Shown here piece by piece: positions 26,201 to 38,200 of a stretch of DNA of 64,000 bases. The translations under genes and the position numbers were made by a program. Numbering within the stretch: the first letter of the stretch is position 1; every line of letters starts with the position of its first letter. The notes beneath the pieces are model-generated. The model was not told the origin of the DNA, searched no databases, and was given only the letters and a program-made list of their open reading frames with translations. The stretch is from Branchinecta lynchi (taxonomy: Eukaryota > Arthropoda > Branchiopoda > Anostraca > Branchinectidae): positions 4,836,001-4,900,000 of the forward strand of contig JAKZAP010000005.1 in assembly GCA_023053575.1 (NCBI GenBank), read 5' to 3'.

Positions 26201-29200
26201 CATTCTACAATGGCTCGAAAAAGCCAGCTGTTTCGTTGACATTTGCGCCGTGGATTTCAGAAAGGATTTTGACCTAATGCGCCACCTGACTGCAGGTTTG
26301 AACCTCCAGGAAATGGGCGCTAAACGACGCACCCTTAGCCTTGTTCTTGATTTCCTAACTGGCCGCAAACCGAAAGTCTTCGCACTCCGCGAAAACGACT
26401 CGGATTCGTCTTGGTCAGATATTTCTTGCGGGGCCCCCCAAGGCGCGAAATTAGCTGGAACAATTTTCCTGGCTGTAATTAACTCCCTGCTTAGTTATCA
26501 CGATAATCGTTACAAAGTCGTAGATGATCTGTCCATAGTGATCGCTTATCTAGTACAACACACTGTCATAACGAAGCAGTTTTCAGATCAATTATTTGAA
26601 CAGCTGAAAACCGAAGGCTCAAGTCACGACCTCACCATCAAAGTAGCAAGTCGAAGATAATTCGTTTCAACCCCCTAAAGCGGAATATAGATATGCGTAT
26701 AGTTTCATTCCGATTGTGAATGAAGTAAAAGGAGTGAAGTGCTCACATTAATTCAACCGTCCACAAGGACCCCCTTATCAAAATGAGGCGTTTTAGGTGT
26801 TACACTGAAAGTCTTCTCCGTGCTTACCTGTGTTATGTTCGCCCGTTGCTCGAGTACGTTTGCCCGGTCTGGGGTCCATCTGCAATCCGCACAGCGTACC
26901 TATTACACGACATAGAGTCCGTTCAGAAAAGAGCAAAAAGGATCATACTCCGAAACCGCGACATGCCCTACGAACAAGCCCTTGAGAAACTGAATGTGTC
27001 ACCGCTTAAAGTCCGGAGTGAAAACTGATTTTGCAGTTTGGCAAATTTATCCTAGCCAATACGAGCCACGGTCACCTACCGGAAACAGCCCCTCCCAATA
27101 ATCGAACTCGATTGCAAAATAAACTTCTACCGCCTAAAGTCCGCAAAGTCCAAAGTCCTTTTTTACTTCGGTGTTCAATGCTGAATCATAAGGCGTATTC
27201 TCGCCGCTCCCCGAGGACTCCACTTGAGGAGCCCCCGCGTTTTTGTTTGTCCCGGGGACTCACTCCCCCTTGTTCTCGAGAGTCCCCACGGACGGGGAAT
27301 GCTCCGATTATCATCACCATCATTAGAAAGGACTCCCTTTCAGATTCGGAGGGGAATCAATTTTTGCTGGTGTTGGTGCAATATAAAATTAATTAAAAAC
27401 AATCAGAAGAAACAAAACCAAAGTTAAAGTGGATCAAGACTAATTTCGGCAACTGCATATTTTTTTGTCCGAACCAAATCGATTTTGGAAGCATTCCCCT
27501 GTTCTCGTTGTTTTCTGTACGCGGAGTCCGCGTGGAGTGACTCCCTCGATTCTCGCCGTTCCCTTCGATTCCCCGAGGAGTCCTCGGGGAACGGCGAGAA
27601 TACGCCTATAGTGTGTGTTTGTTATTTATATTTCTCTCTCTCTCTCTGTCACGTTAGCGGTTGGCCATCCAGTTCGGGCTACTGGGTATACCATCTTGAA
27701 AGTTTGAGTATAGATTCATGGCTTACCTTTAATATGTTTTAAGGAGGAACGGCTGTGGCAAATTATGACTCGGTCGAAGAAGGGGAGAAGATCGTCCAGA
27801 CTGCTATTAGCAACTATGGAAGAATTGACATACTGATCAATAATGCCGGCATCCTCAGAGACAGATCATTTCTGAAGACAGAAGAAAATGATTGGGGTAA
27901 GTTGTTTTGTACATAAAAAGAGCCATAAAAGAGAGGTTTGAAATGAACTTGTTTGCGTAAATTTAAGTTTCGTGCATCTGGGACAATGTTGAACAGTTTA
28001 GAATGCACGCGACGAAGAAGTGGGTCGACATCCAAGTTAACAAGTTCACTGGTTTCAGAGCGTTATTCTGTCAGAACGTCATGCAAGATATTTTTCGGTG
28101 CAAACTTACCGGTGTCATTAGTACGTTTCGTATAATCTAAGGAGTAACTTTTCATTGGCATATCAGACTCGCGTTGTGACAATCTAAGGAGTAAAACCCA
28201 CTCCGGGCCAGATGACAACTTCGTGTGAATATTTGGTTCTAGGAGTAGGAGCAGGGAGTAGCTTTTCGCGAAGTATGGACTGAAAAAGGTCGTGTCCACA
28301 GAACTAGCTGGGAAACCCTGTCCGGTTCGTGCACCTTTGAACCAGGGTTGCAAAAGTAACTTCGTACACCCTGGAAAGTAACCCAAAAGTATCTCAAAGT
28401 AACCCAATGTAACTTAATGTACCCAATGTAACCTAATGTAACCCAATGCAATGTAACCCAAAGTAACCCAATGTAACCAAAAGTAACCGTGAGTAGCCCA
28501 AAGTATCCTGAAGTAACTCGTATACCCTGGTTCTTGGTGACCAACCCTGGCCTTTGAAATAGCCTGAGATTGCGGAAATAAAGTCATGTCTACCGATATA
28601 AGCGTGGTAGCGTAGGTTGGAAGTAGCTTAATCCCCAGATCGTGGTAACTTAGGTCCGATACCCTGGGAAGCTTTGACTTGGTTTTGTGCGCATTTATCC
28701 TCGCTAAGCACATTCACAGAGGTCGCGTGAACTTTTAGGAAGACGCATTTAGGCACACGAAATTGGGCAGACTATTTTCCTACCCCTCACAATATTTCGG
28801 AAACTAGCGAAAAGCTAAAAAGTCAAAGCCTGACACTTTTCTTTCTCTCCCTCGGATAGAACTGGAATAAAGGACGAAAATTTACTAATTTTGTCTTTTG
28901 TTCTCTGACAGTAATGCTGAGCCTGAGTGAAAGCTGTTGACGAGTCTTATAGTGATTCATGCTCTATCTTCCAGCGTGTGTTATGTCCAAATTGTCTAAC
29001 ATCAATTTTCTCCTCGCTTTTCTGGCTCTTACTGTGGTGCAAACCTCTTCTTCCAAGAAGGCGATGTCTCGGTCGTCTTCTGCTTTGGTGAATGTGAGAG
29101 ACTTGAGAACTCTGTCTTCTTCTTCGTAGATTCCTGCATTGCTACTTTAGGCGTGGTAACCTCACGTTTCAATGAACTTGTTACAGCTGTCGTTTCTCCG

Positions 29201-32200
29201 TCCTCGTCATCCAGCGCAATGTGCTCCGTCTGCCTTATTTTGCTTTCTGTTAGATTCCTGGTTTTGTTGGCTTTCGGATTCGGGCTTTGTCCTTTCACAG
29301 CCTGGTGGTTCGTCTCACCTGTTCTGATTTTCTGCATCTTAACGGCTTCCTTTTTGGTTTCTTGGACTTGTTCAGTGTTGCGTTCGAGTTCCTGTCGTTT
29401 TCCTGTTGTTTCAGTTGATGTGGGTTCGCTTTGCTGCTTGTCATTAAAACTGGGAAAAGTAACCGCACTTCTGCGTTCTGTTAGCTTCTGGGTTTTGTTG
29501 ATTTGGTGTTTCGATACCTGTATTTTGAAGCCTTTCCCACCCTCTTCTTTCATGAATATCTGTTGCCTAACGTCGTTCTGTTCTTCCTTGGCTTTGGTGA
29601 TTTGACCTTTGTCCTCATGTTTTCCGGCCGACGTGATTCCACCTACTACTTTTGATTTGCTGTGCTTCTTGTTGTCAGTAAATGTAACAGGTCTGCGTTC
29701 CTTTTGTAGATTTTTTGGACCTTCTCCCGTCACCTCCCCGACTACTCCATCGGGATGCTCTCCCGAGGTTTCTGTTGTCTGGGTTCCTTCCGCCCTCTCT
29801 CTCATGGCCTTGAAAAATGGACTAGTGTGCAAGCTCGCTCGAATGTCAGGCCTTTGTACCACGTGTTCTAGGCTGAGATTCTGGACGGACTGCCGCGGAT
29901 CAGCTGCAGGGCGCAACGACTGCCGTAGAAAGGAGCAGCAGTTGTTGATACTTTCTTTGTAATTCCAGGCCAGCCACATCATAATGCTAGCTGCTGCTAG
30001 ACTTTGACCCGACAGCATCGTAGTTAAGTAATAATACGATGAAGTGCTGACTTATGCATGATAATTGCCTGCGGTTCACCGCGTTTGCGCAAAAAACTCA
30101 ACTAGTGTTTATGATTTCTGGTATCAAGTGGGGTCGGCGATGTACTGGATGTCAGACAGTTCTATGCGTAGAAATTGTTTCCCTCTTTATTCTTTTCTTC
30201 TGAGAGGGTTATGTCAGGGACCAGACAAGGAAGAACAGGAAGAGCAAGCAACTTGGTCGCCAGGTCCCTATAATGTGAAAACGAGGTGATCAGATAGACA
30301 CAGTCAGTTTGACGCAGAGCAAAATAACACTAGGGAGTAGCGCCAATCTTGCTACATTTAAAGCGAGACAAACTTGCCGATTTAGAAATTCTAGTAAAGC
30401 TAAGATGGGGTGCACGCATCGAGGAAACTAGGGAAGGTGTATCTTTCTTTTGCTTTGTTCAGAATATGAAGTTATTCAAGCAAGCGCTGGTGCACGACCG
30501 ATTCAGTTTCAATAGGGGCGTTCATTATCGCCAGTGGTGCTAGTGTCGCTCTTATTCGAGTGTGTGTAATTTTTTTAAAGTCTTGTCGTTACTCTCTAGT
30601 GTTATTTCCTCTGGTTTAACGATAGTTAGTTTCCGACTATATCGACGACAGTAAATCTAAATACGGGTGTTTGCAAAGTTGAAGATGAAGGTTTGACCTT
30701 GTTAAGCAGAAAACACCCTTTTTAGGCCGATAAAATGTGTACAGACTGCTATTTTTTCTCTTTCTAAAGTTATATCAGTCCAATTTAGTTGCATTGCATA
30801 GCATCTCGTTTATTCCTAATATGGTCGAATTTTAGAGTATGTTTAATTTTTCCGATACCTCGTATGGTCCCGGAGCTATAGGCCACTGTTTATTAATTTC
30901 CCTGAAATCCTCAGAATATAAAGGTTTATTTCCTGGTAAACCACGTATCTCGTAACTTAATATATTTTTAGAATTTCTCATGCTTTACCAGAATCTACCT
31001 TGGGGATAAAACTTCACATTGCAGGCTAAATTATAGGCCAAAAATATATCCGAAGAGATACGTTTGTGAAATGGTTCTATGACACATTGTTCTGAATGTC
31101 GAATTTAGTGTAAACATTAACTCCGGTTGTTCTAGGCTAATTAATTATTTGTAGGTCTAATATTTTAATGGTACTATGAGACATGTTTCTATGCCGAATT
31201 TTGACGCCGAGTCCAACAGTAATGTTGGTTTGACCATCGTAGATCGACTTCAGTTGTTATAGGCAGTTTAATTTGCTATAAGCTCTAATTTTCTTGCAGA
31301 TTTCGTTGTAAATCTAGATTATAATGAACCCACGAAGCTGTGTAAGGTTGTTGACAGACCAAGCAACCGCTAGACTGAAGCTGATTGAAAGATGTCATTT
31401 GACGTACTGTAGGCTACATTTATAGCCAAATACATACGTTGGGAAAATTAATTGAGTAGGAATGTAAGTAAATGTCAAAATACAATTCCTGCACATCTCG
31501 TACGGTTTTCCCCAACGTAGCAGTAATGAGTCCGCTAATCCTCGCTGGCGGCACCACATCCCCCACCACATGCGCAAAGAATGCCGCATGGCTCAATCCC
31601 CGAACAAGAGCACTTTTTACCACACACGGTTTTACAGTATCAGAAGGCCGAAGCCTTGTTGATAGTTGAAGCTGGTTGAAAGGCGTTATTTGACGTACTG
31701 TAGGCTACATTTATAGCCAAATACATCCGTTTTGCAAAATTAGTTTAGTGGGAATGCAAGTAAAATAATAATAATAATAATACAAAGCAAGAGAAAAGGC
31801 TTTCGCCTCTAAATAAGAGTAAAATGTCAGAATAAATTCCTGTACATCCCAACGGTTTGCCCAGTGTAGCCCACCAGTGAATATTCAGCTGATCCTCGCC
31901 ACATCGCCCACGTTCAAAGAATATCGCATGGCCCCAAACAAGGGCACTTGTTACCGCACACAGTTTTATAGTAACAGAAGGCCGAAGCCTTGTTGACAGA
32001 TGAAGGCCGTTGAAGTCACGGGACGCCTAAAGTGAAGAATAATGCTCCACTGAAGTAAAGCTGTCTTGAGGGGAAATATGAAAGAAATATCTGTTGGGCA
32101 AGCTGGCCTGGAAAATAAATGAATTCAGAGGTCATCGAGGGAATCAGATTCGGACGCTTTGTATGGCACGTGCCCTTCGTCCAAGCTAGAGCTATCGCTC

Positions 32201-35200
32201 ACGTGCCGAGCTAACGAGTTCGTATCCCTGCCGGCCCCCAGTGATCAAAATATATTGTCACGAAGTATTTTCGAAATAAAAGAACCTGAACCTGAAAATA
32301 GTAATGGTAATGTCCGTCCGTCCCGGTTTTGCTAGTTTGCGCACTTCCACGTAAGATAGGACGATGGAACGTGGCTAGCGTATCAGGGACAGGGGCGTCA
32401 CGTATGGGGGTGGAAGAGGAGGGGACGCCCCCCCCCCCAATGTTGTCGACCGGTCGGGAAAAAAAACAACCGAGTTGGCACGAAGGTTCAAATACTGTTG
32501 ATCGAACTATACAATTTTATGTTAACATTTCTAAATGTCAGTATCTTAAGTTCAACAGCCCAAAAGATTCCAGTATTTCTTTTCAAAATGAAAAGCTCCC
32601 CAATTCACCTACCGTAAAATGGCTTGGCACGATCATAGCACAGGCTCTAAAAAAAATCTGCGATAACGCTGTTTCGGCTGTTCACGATTCCATTCGTGTC
32701 GGATATGGAACAAGACCAAAGTTTTTGATGGGATCCCAAAAGTTCAAATTTGATCCAGGAAATTGGGTCTTGTCTTTGCCAGATCCAGTCTTAGCCAGAC
32801 TCATTGAACCCTTTTACTATTAAAATTTAGAAATAGATTACGGCCAAATAGCTAAGCATATGAGAAAACCAAGTTCAGATATGGATTCAGCATGTGCGAG
32901 CTAAGCATATGAGAAAACCAAGTTCAGATATGGATTCAGCATGTGCGTTTACCCCTTTCAGTCATATGATTTTGACGAAGCAGATCGAAACTTCCTCCTT
33001 ATTTCTGCCAATTTTCCGTTTTCGGCGGAATTCCGGAACTACTTGTTCAGCGAAAAAATAAAGCTCAAAAACGAATTCAGCATGTCTCCTTACCCCGACA
33101 TCCATCCTCTAATCAACTTCAAATTAAACTTTTACTTTTAACAAATTTTCCGGTTTCAGTCGGATTCCGAGCGATCTATAGCCTACGTCCGGTGGGAAAA
33201 TGATTGTCAAATGTGAATTCAGCATATCTACTTACCCCAAATCGAACTTCTTCTCAAATTTAAATAAAACTTTTACTGTAAACAAATTCTCCTGTTTTGG
33301 CCGGATTCCGACCGAACTAATTGTCCGGCGAGAAAATAATTTTCATATTCGGACTCATCACGTTTACTTGCCCCCTAATCGAACCTCCAATCAACTTCAT
33401 ATTAAACTTTTACTTTTCACAAATTTTCCGGTTTTGGCCGGATTTCGGATGAACTATTTGTCCGGGGAGAAAACAGATTTCATATTCGGATTCAGAATGC
33501 CTCCTTACCCGATTTCATTAGCTTTTAAAAAATATTTTGTGTCCCCCTTAATTTCAAACCCCTCCCCCACCCCTAAATATAGAGCTACATAGCCCATCTT
33601 CGAACTTGACCTGTACTTTGACCTAAAGAGTCCTCATGCCAAGTTTGATCAAAATATCTCAAACCCTTCGAGAGTTATCGTGCTAACAGACGGACGGACG
33701 GACAGACGGACAACTTTTGCGATGTCATAGGTATCCCTCCACTTACGTTTTGGGATCCCAAAAATAGTTCCAAATAGAGGAAGGTATAACAGAAAAGCCC
33801 TTGGTAGTTTATATAATAGTTTTTGTTCTCCCTCTGTCTGCATCCTTTCCGGAATTTTTGGTATTCTGAGGCGAAGAGATTTAAAACGTATAAGGACTTT
33901 AGATTTCAAATATTGTAAATTTCTCGACGTTATAGGAATTCCCGTATAGCTGCAACTTTTTTGCCCTCTGACCCTTGGGAAAAGTTATCTTCGATTGCCG
34001 AAGGCCTTCAGGTTTCTGCCCTTGGCCATTTCTCCGCACTCCACCTAGGAAGAAGATTTTTTAAACCCGATTAGTCCCTTTTGTTTCTTTTTTTTGTGAA
34101 TGTTTTGTTTTATGATCTCGTGCATTTACTACATTATTGAAAGCTCAGTGTATTTTTTTCCTTTTCTTTGTCTATACTGCACTATTTTCCTCTTCTTAAG
34201 TGCGTAAATAAAATTTCATCATCATCATCATCATCATTTAGTGATCCACTAGGGCCCATGTTCTTTGGACCTCTAGGGTTTGCTAACAAATGAATGTGTG
34301 AGCGCCTACTATTAAAGGACACATAGCACTAATAGTGGTTCTGCTCGGATGTTCTGAGATAGTGGACCTCTTTACAACAAAGCTATGCTCATAACAAATT
34401 AACACACGGCGTCTGCTGTTTCTAGACTCTTTTCCCGTCCCTTGCTCTTGGACGACAATCACGGCAAAATTTGTAGAACCGGTGCATGATACGTCACGTA
34501 AAGAGAACAAACGTGGCAAGCGTGATAATCAGTGTTGTTTGTTCACCAGCCCCTGCTTCAAATATTGCGGGGGCGCAGGGCAAAGCTCTTGCGGCTTGAT
34601 CTTCAGGTGTCGATTTTTTACTGTTAGTTCTGTCAGTAATCGCAATCCTTTTAACATCTTTTGATTCAGCATGAACGCTGCTACCGGTCTTGGGTGTTTG
34701 AGCATTAGGCCTGTTTGACTTCGCAATTCATAGTTCGTTAGTCTTAACTTTAACTGTAGAAAAGGGATTGGGTTTTCCAACGAAGTATGCTTCCAGTAGA
34801 ACGTGCGCGTGCATGTTCTTTACTACTGCCTCATCAGTGATTTGATTTGAAATGGTATTCCCCAATGGTTATATGCAACAAATTTAGAGCTTAGCCTATA
34901 GCAAATTAAATAGCCTATAACAACTGAAGTTGACATACGATAGCCAAACCAACACTACCGGTTGGTCTTGACGTTAAAAGGTAGCATAGAAAGATGTCTT
35001 GCAGTACCATTTTTCTTAAAATTATTAGGCCTACAAATAATTAATTATCCTATAACAACCGAAGTTAACATTTTGTTGAAAGGCAGAGTTGATATTTTGA
35101 TTCAAAACTAAATATTAGCATAGAACATTGTGTCACATCATCGTTTTCAAACGATATATTTTTGCGCATATTTTTAGCCTATGCTTCTTCAGAAAATTCT

Positions 35201-38200
35201 AGACGAGGCTGATTAAGCGGTATGAACAAACAACATTGCGGACGGTGGGTGGAGGTAAAACATCAGGCGATTCCAGGATATGGTGTAAATTTTTTCTTCG
35301 TATTGATGTTTTCGCCAAGAATTCATTGGAGGCCGAAAACTTTGGGGAACAGGGAAGAAATGACCGATGATGAAAAACATGCTAATTAGCAAAGGGTTTG
35401 CTATTATAAATTTCTTTCACCTGTTTGGCAGGAATCCAATCAAACTGAACATGGAATTTCCACGGTTCAGATTGTCTGGCTGGTCGTGCGCCACGAACCC
35501 TTAATTCATGTCATGATCACTACGCATCGGCTATACAGGACGAAGGCGTTTGAATCCCGCTGAAACCGTTGTTCTTGTTTTTTAGATTTGGTTCACCGAG
35601 TGCATGTGCGTGGCGCCTACAAGACGACAAGAGCAGCATGGGAGTATATGAGGAAACAAAATTATGGCAGAATCATCATGACTTCCTCGGGCTCGGGAAT
35701 CTACGGAAATTTCGGACAGGCTAATTATAGGTAGCGTGAATGTTATCTTCTAACGCACTTGGCTCGTCTTGGATTTGAGATAAGATGAGTCTTGCTAGGA
35801 TTACTTTTGACTGAGATAAGGATTATTTTTTATATATTTTTTTCTAAATATGAGTGAGCTGAACTTTGGACCTTAAGATGGAATTGATTTGTACAACCTG
35901 ATAAAGGAGAGTAAGCGCCAGTCAGCAATGTAAAATTATGGGAGGATTCTTACAAATCGGGGTAATTCCAGAGCCCCCAATCCATTACCAACGGGTTTTG
36001 TAGAACCTACGAAGTAGGCCACAATTCAAATATAATCGGAACAAGTTGCTCGTTCATGGTATTGCAAATATCTTAACTAGAGGATAACGACGAACCTCGA
36101 CGATCGACAAGCAACGACGCCTTCGACTTCATGAAATAAGAACTAACTGTCGGAGGGTCCACTAAGTGTATATTGGTGCTCAGGCTAGGGCATTCTGATA
36201 CTACAAGAAATGCTCACCGACAACAGTTATATATAACCTGCCGTAAGCGCTATCTAAGAGTTAACTCGCCAGGCTTTGAGTTCAAGAACGAATGCGCCAG
36301 TGGCCTAAAGTTGGGTTTCATCTTCAGATTATCTTATATCTGAACTTTCCATAAAGTCAAGCGATCTCTCCAGAATGTCATGAAACTGACGATAGATAAT
36401 TTCGATTTTGTTCAAGGTGTCCCAGCCACTCATCTCTTACCTCCAAGTCACAGCTCTTGATCACTCTCCCTCTTCCCCTACCCTTTGCGTTTGCATATTT
36501 ATTTTGTTTTCTAAACGTGTTGCTCTGTGAAACCCTGCAAGATTCCTCAATGCTCCTGATAACTAACTCTTCGTGGCGATGAAGAGCCAGAGACGTCACT
36601 GGCGCGGACACGCAGCAAACGTTGTTGATCGGCTGAAACAGGATTTGAAACAAATTTGAGGATTCATTTCGGTGACGTTTCTCGTTCTTCTCGAGGTTCA
36701 ATTGCGTTTTTCGGATTCACTCATTTCAAAAACAAATAATCCAATCTTGGTCCCATGCAGCGACTATGGATACCCCGAGAAAACTGAGCGGAGCTAGAGG
36801 TACTTGCTGAGCTTCCGACAGCCAGTAGCATCTTACTCTCAACAATTTCTCCTCTGTGGATTTACTGCAATGTAGTTGTTTGTAGAGGTAATGAATTGTG
36901 ATGTTCCTCGTAGCCAGTGTTGTAACAAGTACTTCGAATTTGTATTAAGTATCAGGTATTAAGTACCAGACTACAGTTGTACTTAAGTAGTACTTGGGTT
37001 TTAAGTACAGAACTTGTCTATTAGCACTATTTCTAGCTCAGTCAGTACCTTGATTTTGTACTTAAGTAGTACTTGAAGTACTTCCCAACATTGCTCGTAG
37101 CTCATACCCTCCGCTCGTTTGCATCGGGTAGGGTATCGGGAATGTACTCGACTCCGCATGCTCGTATTACAGAGAGAGGGAGACGGAGGTTCTTGTGATT
37201 ATTTGTTCTTGTGCATATAGAGTATCCGGAATGTCCAGTGCCCCGTACTTACTGACGTTTTTTGTCTGGTTTTGTCTTCCGGATTGACGAAACCGGATAT
37301 CTGAAATCCGAGAAAAGAAAATTTGGAAAATGAAGTCCAGCCAGATGTCCACTTGGACGAGGGGGCCGATGTGGCACAAGATGTGCAAGTAAAATGTTTT
37401 GTGGCTGCTTCGAAGGGTCCAGGTTTCGCCGGAAAAGTAGAAAAAGAACTTGTGAATCAGTCTGTTTTATGTGGCACAAGAAGTACAAGTAAAATGTTTT
37501 GTGGCTGCTTCGAAAGGGCGAGGTTTCGCCGGAAAAGTAGACAAAGAACTTGTGAATCAGTCTGTTTGATGTGGGACAAAAGGCGGAACATGAAGAGAGC
37601 ATGAGATTTCTAAAAGTAATTTTTTCCAGTTCTGCGAAACTAGCCTTAGTGGGGTTGAGCAACACGTTGGCACAGGAGGGCAAGAGCAAGAATATTCATT
37701 GCAATACGATTGTCCCCATTGCCGGATCAAGAATGACCAAGGGAATCCTCCCCCCAGGTAAGAACCGCGACAATTACGTCCTAAAACCGTAAGTAACAAT
37801 AAATGCAGTTCTTTCTTAATTAATTAGGCCCTTTACACTGTTTCTCCGAGGATGCAGTATTTGCCACTTGGATTAATCTTATCTTTGTTGGGATAAAATT
37901 AATCCAAATTAGGGATACAGTGTACACTCTCTAAATCCCTTCTTAAGAATAAATCTCTCGGTTCTTGTTAGGTTTAGGAAGTTAAAGCGTGACTTTGCCC
38001 TTATCCAACCACGAAGACGTGTCGCCGTCGGACACTTAGCATAACAGTAGTTTGAAACCTGTGGAGAAAACGAAAAAAAAAAGCAAAAATGCTTGGTCGG
38101 CTGAATCCGATAAAAGAGCTGTTTTTTGGCGAATGCTAGGACACCAAAGCTACGTTTACACAGTTCGGTAAGATTTTGCATGCGAAAATACACATATGAA

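Larger units (their letters stand above)
24190..27190 (+). pseudogene. Dead CR1/L2-like LINE, ORF2 fragments, with three internal insertions
   Basis: Pieces in order: pre-RT region ([20 protein letters not shown], 24195-24383), [12 protein letters not shown] and [20 protein letters not shown] (24775-25030), FPSEWKLGP and [11 protein letters not shown] (25600-25721, one frameshift), RT palm ([24 protein letters not shown] and VVDDL, 26110-26660) and post-RT thumb ([20 protein letters not shown], 26783-27028). Stops and shifts make it inactive. The catalytic motif reads VVDD in place of F/YADD. Confidence 0.85.
27897..31379. other. Intron 3, first part
   Basis: Apart from the minisatellite and the antisense frame at 29029-30018, nothing recognisable. 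Confidence 0.45.
35731..37629. other. Intron 4
   Basis: Holds the hAT-like MITE at 36915-37093 and the tandem duplication at 37380-37580; the rest is unremarkable. Confidence 0.5.

Noticed and set aside
26190..26660. 156-codon frame as a possible gene
   Set aside because: It is the reverse transcriptase palm of a dead LINE.
28374..28530. Possible interstitial telomere repeats
   Set aside because: Units are GTAACCCAAT-like with 10-11 bp period, not TTAGGG or TTAGG arrays.
28239..28544. Repetitive frame with [10 protein letters not shown] units
   Set aside because: Translation of the GTAACCCAA minisatellite; no evidence of coding.
29153..29962. Two + strand frames of 150 and 117 codons
   Set aside because: Complement shadows of the 329-codon antisense frame, Ser/Leu-rich as expected of reversed Lys/Glu-rich codons.
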